From assembly GCF_019049755.1 (NCBI RefSeq), contig NZ_JAFMOS010000646.1:1-64000 (forward strand): a DNA stretch of 64,000 bases, in the 5' to 3' direction. The stretch is from Rahnella perminowiae (GTDB lineage Bacteria > Pseudomonadota > Gammaproteobacteria > Enterobacterales > Enterobacteriaceae). The first letter of the stretch is position 1. Every line of letters starts with the position of its first letter. Below are positions 57,362-64,000 of the stretch, one piece after another. Position numbers and translations under genes: made by a program. The notes under the pieces are model-generated. The model had not been told where the DNA came from. It made no database searches and saw only the letters and a list, made by a program, of their open reading frames with translations.

Positions 57362-60300
57362 TTAGTCGGCATCGTAACCCAGATTAGGGGCTAACCATCT
57401 TTCCACTTCTGCGACCGGCATGTTTTTACGCGCTGCATAATCTTCAACCTGATCACGCTGGATCTGCGCCACAGCGAAGTATTTACTGTCAGGATGGCTG
57501 AAATACCAGCCGGATACAGCTGCCCCCGGCCACATGGCAAAGGACTCGGTCAGTTGCATACCGGTATTGGCTTCGACATCCAGCAGCTTCCAGATTTGCC
57601 CTTTTTCAGTATGTTCAGGACAGGCCGGGTAACCGGGTGCCGGGCGTATTCCCTGATAATTTTCGCGGATCAGTTCTTCATTGCTCAGGTTTTCTGTCGG
57701 CGCAAAACCCCAGTACACTTTACGTACCTTCTCGTGCAGGTACTCTGCGAACGCTTCTGCCAGACGGTCTGCCAGAGCCTTGATCATGATTTTATTGTAA
57801 TCATCATGCTGCTTGTCATACGCCTCGGCCAGCGCATCTTCCTCAAGCCCGCCGGTTACGGCAAATGCCCCCATGTAATCTTTTTTGCCACTGGATTTCG
57901 GCGCAACAAAGTCAGCCAGACAGTAGTTGGCGAAATCGGTTTTTTCCGTTTGCTGACGCAGATGATGGCTGACCACCAGCACATCCTGACGGCGTTCGTC
58001 GCTGTAGATTTCGATATCATCGCCCGTGCGGTTTGCCGGGAACAGTCCCACTACACCACGCGGATTCAGTAATTTTTCAGCGGAGAGTTTATCCAGCAAA
58101 TCGTTGGCATCCTTGAACAGGCGCTTCGCTTCCTCGCCGACAACTTCATCTTCAAGAATGCGCGGATATTTGCCCGCCAGCGACCAGGTCATAAAGAACG
58201 GTGTCCAGTCGATGTAATTACGCAATGTTTCAATGCTGGCTTCCACTTTCTGGATGCCCAGACGGTGAGCCACCGGCGGCGTGTAAGTTTCCCAATCGAT
58301 AAAAGTCGCGTTGTCGCGGGCCACTGCCAGACTCACCGGCGGCGTGCGCGGTTTTTTACGACCATGCTGGATACGTACGGTTTCATACTCTTTACGCGTT
58401 CGTCCGATAAACGCATCGCGCTGATCATTGGACAACAACGCAGAGACGACGCCCACAGAGCGTGAAGCGTTTTGCACATAGCAGGTCGCACCACTGTAAT
58501 TTTGTTCTATTTTCACCGCTGTGTGCGCTTTCGATGTGGTTGCGCCGCCAATCAGCAACGGCATGGTGAAACCACGGCGTTCCATTTCTTTTGCCACGTT
58601 GACCATTTCATCCAGCGACGGGGTGATAAGCCCGGAAAGCCCGATAATATCGACGTTTTCTTCAATGGCAGTTTTCAGAATTTTGTCAGTCGGCACCATC
58701 ACACCGAGATCAATAATCTCGTAGTTATTACATTGCAGCACAACACCGACGATGTTTTTGCCAATGTCATGCACATCGCCTTTTACCGTCGCGAGAAGAA
58801 TTTTGCCGTTGGTCTGGCCCTTTTCCTTGCTGGCTTCAATGTACGGCTCCAGATAGGCCACCGCTTGTTTCATCACACGCGCGGATTTCACCACCTGCGG
58901 CAGGAACATTTTGCCAGCACCAAACAGGTCACCGACCACATTCATACCATCCATCAGCGGGCCTTCGATCACTTCGATAGGACGCGCGGCCAGCTGACGG
59001 CACTCTTCAGTATCCAGTTCGATAAATTCGGTAATGCCTTTCACCAGCGAGTATTCGAGGCGTTTTTTTACTTCCCAGCTGCGCCATTCCGCCTGCTGCT
59101 TATTCGCTTCGCCATCGTCCTTGCTGCCACGGTATTTTTCGGCCAGTTCGAGCAGACGCTCAGTACCATCATGACGACGGTTGAGGATGACATCTTCCAC
59201 GGCGTCGCGCAGTTCAGCCGGTAAATCATCATAAATCGCCAACTGGCCGGCGTTGACGATACCCATATCCATACCGTTGCGGATGGCGTGATACAGAAAG
59301 ACAGCGTGAATGGCTTCACGCACCGGTTCGTTACCGCGGAACGAGAAGGACACATTGGAAACACCGCCGGAAATCAACGCATGCGGCAGTTGTGCTTTAA
59401 TATCAGCACAGGCTTCGATGAAATCAACGGCGTAGTTATTGTGCTCTTCAATACCGGTCGCTACGGCAAAGATGTTCGGGTCGAAAATAATATCTTCCGG
59501 CGGGAAACCGACCTTTTCAGTCAGCAATTTATAGGCACGGCGGCAGATTTGGATTTTGCGGGCACGGGTGTCCGCTTGCCCGGTTTCATCAAATGCCATG
59601 ACCACCACGGCTGCGCCGTAGCGGCGAACCATACGGGCATGGTGCAGGAAGGCTTCTTCGCCTTCCTTCATGGAAATGGAGTTAACAATCCCCTTGCCCT
59701 GGATGCATTTCAGGCCTTTCTCGATGACGTCCCATTTGGAGGAGTCGATCATGATCGGCACACGGGCGATATCCGGTTCACCGGCAATCAGGCTGAGGAA
59801 ACGCACCATCGCCGCTTCGGCGTCGAGCATTCCTTCATCCATGTTGATGTCAATAATTTGCGCGCCACTTTCTACCTGCTGACGGGCTACAGCCAGTGCT
59901 TCCGCATACTTTTCTTCTTTAATCAGTCGTTTGAAACGCGCGGAGCCGGTCACATTGGTACGTTCACCGACATTCACAAACAGCGTCTGTGGATCGATGG
60001 TCAGCGGTTCCAGCCCTGCCAGACGGCAGGCAACAGGAATGGTCGGCAAAGCACGGGGCGGCACGCCTTCCACGGCTTTCACCATCGCCGCAATATGCGC
60101 AGGCGTGGTACCACAGCAACCACCGACGATGTTCAGAAAGCCTGAGCGTGCCCATTCGGCAATATGCTCAGCCATTTCTTTAGCTTCGAGATCGTATTCA
60201 CCAAAGGCGTTAGGTAAACCGGCGTTCGGGTGTGCGGTGACATAACATTCTGCAATACGGGATAACTCAGCCACATACTGACGTAATTCATCAGGCCCCA

Positions 60301-61045
60301 GGGCGCAGTTAAGGCCAAAGGTGAGCGGTTTCACATGGCGTAATGAGTTATAAAATGCTTCGGTTGTCTGGCCGGACAAAGTACGGCCGGAGGCATCGGT
60401 AATCGTGCCGGAAACCATGACCGGCAAGACAATACCCATCGCTTCGAATTCGCTTTCAACTGCGAACGTGGCGGCTTTAGCATTAAGTGTGTCGAATACG
60501 GTTTCGATCATGATCAGATCGACCCCTCCTTCGATCAGCGCACGGGTAGATTCCCGGTAAGCGTCAACCAGCTGATCGAAAGTTACGTTACGGAATGCGG
60601 GATCGTTAACATCAGGGGAAATCGATGCCGTCCGGTTGGTCGGGCCTAACACCCCGGCGACATAACGCGGTTTATCCGGCGTACGGGCAGTCCACTCATC
60701 GGCGCACTGTCGCGCCAGCCGCGCGGCCTCATAGTTAATTTCAGCCGACAAGGATTCCATATGGTAGTCAGCCATTGCAATCGTGGTGGAGTTGAACGTG
60801 TTGGTTTCGAGGATATCTGCACCGGCAGCAAGATAACCGTTGTGGATCTCGATGATCACTTCAGGTCTGGAGAGCACCAGCAGATCATTATTGCCTTTAA
60901 GATCGCTTTCCCAGTCAGCAAAACGCTCACCGCGGTAATCTTCTTCTTCCAGACGATAGCTTTGGATCATAGTGCCCATGCCGCCATCCAGAACCAAAAT
61001 GCGCTGTGCCAGCTGCTTATGTAGCGCCTCAACTCGATTAGTCAC
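57362..61045 (-). CDS. metH: Cobalamin-dependent methionine synthase MetH
   Basis: Transfers a methyl group from 5-methyltetrahydrofolate via cobalamin to homocysteine. The GTG start at 61045, preceded by GAGG, gives 1227 residues, exactly the E. coli length, and aligns the N-terminus. The domains are in order. First is homocysteine binding (about 1-340, zinc ligands in FGLNCALGP and VGGCCGTTP). Second is folate binding (about 350-650). Third is the cobalamin domain with [14 protein letters not shown]. Last is the AdoMet reactivation domain with [12 protein letters not shown]. It diverges from iclR. Confidence 0.97.
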   Translation of the reverse strand: MTNRVEALHKQLAQRILVLDGGMGTMIQSYRLEEEDYRGERFADWESDLKGNNDLLVLSRPEVIIEIHNGYLAAGADILETNTFNSTTIAMADYHMESLSAEINYEAARLARQCADEWTARTPDKPRYVAGVLGPTNRTASISPDVNDPAFRNVTFDQLVDAYRESTRALIEGGVDLIMIETVFDTLNAKAATFAVESEFEAMGIVLPVMVSGTITDASGRTLSGQTTEAFYNSLRHVKPLTFGLNCALGPDELRQYVAELSRIAECYVTAHPNAGLPNAFGEYDLEAKEMAEHIAEWARSGFLNIVGGCCGTTPAHIAAMVKAVEGVPPRALPTIPVACRLAGLEPLTIDPQTLFVNVGERTNVTGSARFKRLIKEEKYAEALAVARQQVESGAQIIDINMDEGMLDAEAAMVRFLSLIAGEPDIARVPIMIDSSKWDVIEKGLKCIQGKGIVNSISMKEGEEAFLHHARMVRRYGAAVVVMAFDETGQADTRARKIQICRRAYKLLTEKVGFPPEDIIFDPNIFAVATGIEEHNNYAVDFIEACADIKAQLPHALISGGVSNVSFSFRGNEPVREAIHAVFLYHAIRNGMDMGIVNAGQLAIYDDLPAELRDAVEDVILNRRHDGTERLLELAEKYRGSKDDGEANKQQAEWRSWEVKKRLEYSLVKGITEFIELDTEECRQLAARPIEVIEGPLMDGMNVVGDLFGAGKMFLPQVVKSARVMKQAVAYLEPYIEASKEKGQTNGKILLATVKGDVHDIGKNIVGVVLQCNNYEIIDLGVMVPTDKILKTAIEENVDIIGLSGLITPSLDEMVNVAKEMERRGFTMPLLIGGATTSKAHTAVKIEQNYSGATCYVQNASRSVGVVSALLSNDQRDAFIGRTRKEYETVRIQHGRKKPRTPPVSLAVARDNATFIDWETYTPPVAHRLGIQKVEASIETLRNYIDWTPFFMTWSLAGKYPRILEDEVVGEEAKRLFKDANDLLDKLSAEKLLNPRGVVGLFPANRTGDDIEIYSDERRQDVLVVSHHLRQQTEKTDFANYCLADFVAPKSSGKKDYMGAFAVTGGLEEDALAEAYDKQHDDYNKIMIKALADRLAEAFAEYLHEKVRKVYWGFAPTENLSNEELIRENYQGIRPAPGYPACPEHTEKGQIWKLLDVEANTGMQLTESFAMWPGAAVSGWYFSHPDSKYFAVAQIQRDQVEDYAARKNMPVAEVERWLAPNLGYDAD

Positions 61046-61153
61046 TTTCACCTCATCACCCATCACGCACACCCGGCAAATTATTCATTCATGCGCCGGA
61101 AATTATGGTCAACATCCTAGCATATCTTCCTCAGCCAAAAGGCCGCGCTGACG

Positions 61154-61166
61154 TGAGACTTTTTCA
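61154..61166. promoter_or_regulatory. Candidate MetR box upstream of metH
   Basis: TGAGACTTTTTCA differs by one base from the MetR consensus TGAA-N5-TTCA and lies about 110 bases before the metH start. E. coli metH is activated by MetR with homocysteine. This short match could be chance. The 265-base metH/iclR gap shows no gene. Confidence 0.4.
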
Positions 61167-61310
61167 ATTCGGGAAGACATCCCGCAAACGCCATGCAACA
61201 CATCGGATGAGCGTAAAGGCACGTTGCGATCCATACTGTAAAAACGAAAACCCATTCCAAAAATGATTTTTCTTCGCCAGCTTTTGGCGCATCTTACAAG
61301 GAACAGGCTC

Positions 61311-62153
61311 ATGGCAACGTCCGTATCGGCTCCGGCCAAACGTGCTAAGAAAACTAAAGCTGCTGCCGCCAACAGCAGTGCTGCAACCGGACAAGTTCAG
61401 TCCCTGACGCGTGGCCTTAAATTGCTGGAATATATTGCCGAAGCTCAGGGCAGCGTGGCGCTGACCGATCTCGCCCAGCAAGCGGGTTTACCCAACTCCA
61501 CCACCCACCGCCTTCTGACCACCATGCAACAGCAGGGGTTTGTTCGTCAGGTCGGAGATTTGGGCTTGTGGACCATAGGCTCGCACGCTTTTATCGTGGG
61601 CAGTAGTTTCCTGCAAAGCCGTAATTTACTGGCCATGGTACACCCGATGCTACGCCGCCTGATGGAGGAGTCCGGCGAAACGGTCAATCTGGCCGTGCTG
61701 GATCATAGTGATTATCAGGCGATCATTATCGATCAGGTGCAATGTAATGCCCTGATGAGAATGTCCGCGCCTATTGGCGGAAAATTACCCATGCATGCGT
61801 CAGGTGCCGGCAAAGCGTTTCTTTCAACCCTGCCGGAAGAACGTCTGGCAAAACTGCTGCACAAAATCGGTCTGCACAGTTATACGCCGTTAACAAAAAC
61901 GTCTCCGGCGAACCTGAAACAGGAGCTGGCAGATACCCGTAAACGCGGTTATGCCTTTGATGATGAAGAGCATGCGCTCGGTTTGCGTTGTGTGGCGACC
62001 TGTATCTATGACGAGCATAACGATGCCTATGCGGCCATTTCCATTTCGGGTCCGGTTTCGCGCATCACCGACGACCGGGTGACGGAACTGGGGGCTCTGG
62101 TGATCCACGCGGCGAAAGAAATCACGCAGGCCTACGGCGGCGGAAAACACTGA
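61311..62153 (+). CDS. iclR: Glyoxylate shunt repressor IclR
   Basis: The repressor of aceBAK. It has 280 residues (E. coli 274-287). An Ala/Lys-rich N-terminal arm (about 1-40) precedes the winged HTH (VALTDLAQQAGLPNSTTHRLLT region), followed by the IclR effector domain with GKLPMHASGAGKAFLS and HALGLRCVATCIYD, which senses glyoxylate and pyruvate in E. coli. The start at 61311 has AAGGA upstream. It is convergent with aceK, so the repressor gene lies at the end of its own target operon. Confidence 0.94.
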   Translation: MATSVSAPAKRAKKTKAAAANSSAATGQVQSLTRGLKLLEYIAEAQGSVALTDLAQQAGLPNSTTHRLLTTMQQQGFVRQVGDLGLWTIGSHAFIVGSSFLQSRNLLAMVHPMLRRLMEESGETVNLAVLDHSDYQAIIIDQVQCNALMRMSAPIGGKLPMHASGAGKAFLSTLPEERLAKLLHKIGLHSYTPLTKTSPANLKQELADTRKRGYAFDDEEHALGLRCVATCIYDEHNDAYAAISISGPVSRITDDRVTELGALVIHAAKEITQAYGGGKH

Positions 62154-62161
62154 GAGAGATG

Positions 62162-62200
62162 CTGAAATCCCACCATTATGATGCGGCAGGATTTCAGTTT
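62162..62200. terminator. Bidirectional terminator between iclR and aceK
   Basis: CTGAAATCC pairs perfectly with GGATTTCAG around an 18-base loop and is followed by TTTATT. It occupies the 48-base convergent gap. Confidence 0.7.
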
Positions 62201-62201
62201 A

Positions 62202-63917
62202 TTAACGATGGCTAAAACGCCGCGAACGGCGATAAGCAAAGACATCTTCGACATGCCCCTCACGGATCCTCTGCTGCAAACCGCGCCAGTAACTGGCGCT
62301 GAAAAGGTCGTTGTGTAGCGTTTCAAACATCTGACCAAGGCGTTTGTCGCTGCAAAGAAAATGCCGGAATTCCTCGGGAAAAACATCACCTGGCGCAATG
62401 CTGTACCAGGGTTCACTGGCCAGTTCATCCTCCGGATAACGTGGCGCGGGAATATCGCGAAAATTCACTTCGGTCATGTAGCAGATTTCATCATAATCAT
62501 AAAATACTACCCGGCCATGACGAGTCACACCAAAATTCTTAAACAACATGTCTCCGGGAAAGATATTAGCCGCAGCCAGTTGTTTAATTGCATTGCCATA
62601 TTCTTCAATCACATCATGAAGCTGCTTAGTGCTGGCCTGTTCCAGATATAAATTCAGCGGCGTCATACGCCGTTCAATATACAGGTGCCTGAGCGCAATG
62701 CTGTCTCCCAAATCTTCAATCTTGGCAGGTACTTCACGCTGTAGTTCAGCCATCAGTTCAGGACTGATATTTTTCTTCGGCAGAACAAAGTGCTCAAACT
62801 CCTGCGTATCGGCCATCCGCCCGACACGATCATGTTCTTTCACCAACTGATAGCAGGCTTTGACCTGTGCTTCGGTCACTTCTTTCTGCGGCGCAAAATT
62901 ATCTTTTATCACTTTGAACACCCGGTCACTGCCAGGCAGGGTAAATACCAGCATGACCATTCCTTTAACACCGGGTGCGATAATAAAAGACTTATCGGTT
63001 TGCGCCATAAAGCGCAGATGTTCACGGTAACATTCGGTTTTTGCATGCTTCTGGCAACCGATAGCGCTGTACAGCTCAGCCGTGGTTTTGGCCGGTAGAA
63101 TCTCGCGTAACCACTCAACCAGCGCGCCAGGCTGCGGTGCATACACCATAAAATACGAGCGGGCAAAGCCAAAGACTATACTGGCATCGTTGCTTTCGGT
63201 AAGACAGGCATCAACAAACAACTGCTTCTGATGACTGCTGAGATGCACCGGCAATAACATAGGGAATACCTGCGTGCCGGTCCTGATTTTACCGATTATC
63301 CATGCGGCTTTATTGCGATAAAAAATCTCGGTGGCAATCTCAATATCAGCCTCTGCAAGCCACTCTGCGGGGAAACGTTGTTGTAATGCCGTAGCAATAT
63401 AATCTACGTCACGGTGCGTATTCTCCCAGGGTAAGCGCACCGGCAGGTCATGAAGAACTCTTGCGAGTGTGCCGGCAAGCTGGCCCTGAACCGGGTAAAG
63501 ACGTGACAAAGGACGGGCGCAATGTTGCGGCCACCGGAAAGGCTGCTCACTGAAAATAAAAAGTTTGTCTGCGGTCAGATCGCGATGTTTGAAAATGCGG
63601 CAATAGACTGAATTAAAGAAACTTTCGGCTATTTCAGCTCGCGGATAATCAGGCAGTAATCCGGAGTAACACGCCTTTACGCGGATCAGAAACGCGGCAT
63701 CATAAAAATGCGGGCCGGTAATGCATCTGAGCTGGGCAACCACCAGCCCGACATGGTGGTCATACAAATGGATACGTTGCTTCATTGCTGCCTGTACCGC
63801 CGGCCAGTCGGCATTTTCAAAGCGCTGCTGTGCCCCCGATGTCACCTCGAGAAAGCGGCCGTACTGTGCGTCGAACCCCTGCAAAATAGTCTGCGCAATC
63901 AACAACTCTATACGCAT
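62202..63917 (-). CDS. aceK: Isocitrate dehydrogenase kinase/phosphatase AceK
   Basis: A bifunctional enzyme that phosphorylates and dephosphorylates isocitrate dehydrogenase, steering carbon between the TCA cycle and the glyoxylate shunt. It has 571 residues (E. coli 578). The N-terminal regulatory half begins [20 protein letters not shown]. The C-terminal kinase-like half has the ATP-binding [19 protein letters not shown] and the catalytic block [27 protein letters not shown], split as [16 protein letters not shown] then [14 protein letters not shown] precedes the start. It follows aceA, separated by a terminator-like stem. Confidence 0.96.
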   Translation of the reverse strand: MRIELLIAQTILQGFDAQYGRFLEVTSGAQQRFENADWPAVQAAMKQRIHLYDHHVGLVVAQLRCITGPHFYDAAFLIRVKACYSGLLPDYPRAEIAESFFNSVYCRIFKHRDLTADKLFIFSEQPFRWPQHCARPLSRLYPVQGQLAGTLARVLHDLPVRLPWENTHRDVDYIATALQQRFPAEWLAEADIEIATEIFYRNKAAWIIGKIRTGTQVFPMLLPVHLSSHQKQLFVDACLTESNDASIVFGFARSYFMVYAPQPGALVEWLREILPAKTTAELYSAIGCQKHAKTECYREHLRFMAQTDKSFIIAPGVKGMVMLVFTLPGSDRVFKVIKDNFAPQKEVTEAQVKACYQLVKEHDRVGRMADTQEFEHFVLPKKNISPELMAELQREVPAKIEDLGDSIALRHLYIERRMTPLNLYLEQASTKQLHDVIEEYGNAIKQLAAANIFPGDMLFKNFGVTRHGRVVFYDYDEICYMTEVNFRDIPAPRYPEDELASEPWYSIAPGDVFPEEFRHFLCSDKRLGQMFETLHNDLFSASYWRGLQQRIREGHVEDVFAYRRSRRFSHR

Positions 63918-63935
63918 AGTGGCGACTCCCGGAGG

Positions 63936-63960
63936 AAAAAGACCCGGCTTTTACCGGGCC
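63936..63960 (-). terminator. Terminator-like attenuator between aceA and aceK
   Basis: On the minus strand CCCGG pairs with CCGGG around a six-base loop and is followed by TCTTTTTC, before the aceK ribosome site. A partial terminator here would explain the low AceK level relative to AceA known in E. coli. Confidence 0.6.
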
Positions 63961-63969
63961 TGATAAATA

Positions 63970-64000
63970 TCAGTGTGCCGCAGAGGAAAACTGCTGTTCT
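63970..64000 (-). CDS. aceA: Isocitrate lyase, last codons (partial)
   Basis: Only the 3' end is in the window: codons for EQQFSSAAH and a TGA stop on the minus strand, 52 bases upstream of aceK. The identity rests on position in the aceBAK order and on the EE/Q-Q-F style terminus of isocitrate lyase, so it is tentative. Confidence 0.55.
   Translation of the reverse strand, partial: EQQFSSAAH

Noticed and set aside
61230-61260. IclR self-operator before iclR
   Set aside because: TTCCAAAAATGATTTTTC is AT-rich but does not keep the symmetric half-sites I would require.

Overview
The window is a stretch of enterobacterial chromosome. Proteins such as SSB, UvrA, DnaB, LexA, PlsB, Pgi, MetH and AceK match the E. 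coli proteins almost residue for residue. The backbone order (ssb, uvrA, yjbR, yjbQ, tyrB, alr, dnaB, qorA, pspG, dusA, zur, yjbJ, dinF, lexA, dgkA, plsB, ubiA, ubiC, psiE, pgi, lysC, yjbB, metH, iclR, aceK, aceA) is the E. coli K-12 91-92 min region as I remember it. The accessory genes and the ERIC repeats suggest a member of Yersiniaceae (Rahnella, Ewingella or Rouxiella-like), but that assignment is inference. There is no rRNA, tRNA, IS element, prophage or CRISPR array.

Layout. 1-8.5 kb: ssb and uvrA diverge around a LexA box, followed by a secreted esterase, a LysR regulator diverging from a GST/FMN-protein pair, and yjbQ-yjbR. 8.6-18.5 kb: a complete-looking sulfoquinovose (sulfo-EMP) locus, with two transporters, sulfoquinovosidase, isomerase, aldolase, SLA reductase, divergent kinase and DeoR-type regulator. 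It lies between tyrB and yjbQ and has no yihR mutarotase. 18.6-26.9 kb: tyrB, an SDR enzyme, a YitT membrane protein, an Lrp-type regulator facing a PheC-like periplasmic protein, then alr, dnaB and qorA. 27-36.7 kb: pspG with a sigma-54 promoter, dusA, and a sugar locus (sugar porter, YphB-like epimerase, 1084-residue YphG-like TPR protein, divergent ROK regulator), then zur and yjbJ. 37-46.5 kb: dinF, lexA, dgkA, plsB, ubiA, ubiC, psiE and pgi. 46.6-49.4 kb: lysine riboswitch, lysC, panS. 49.5-57.3 kb: an apparent seven-gene operon (binding protein, cytosolic phosphodiesterase-like enzyme, two permeases, ATPase, HAD phosphatase, Na/Pi transporter YjbB) under a divergent PhnR-like GntR regulator. 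57.3-64 kb: metH, iclR, aceK and the last codons of aceA.

The most interesting accessory unit is the seven-gene operon. It combines uptake, hydrolysis and a possible phosphate exporter, and its parts suggest it uses an organophosphorus compound for its organic portion, but the substrate is unknown. The YphG-type sugar locus is the second unit without a known substrate. At least five ERIC repeats are present, and three of them end exactly at a stop codon.
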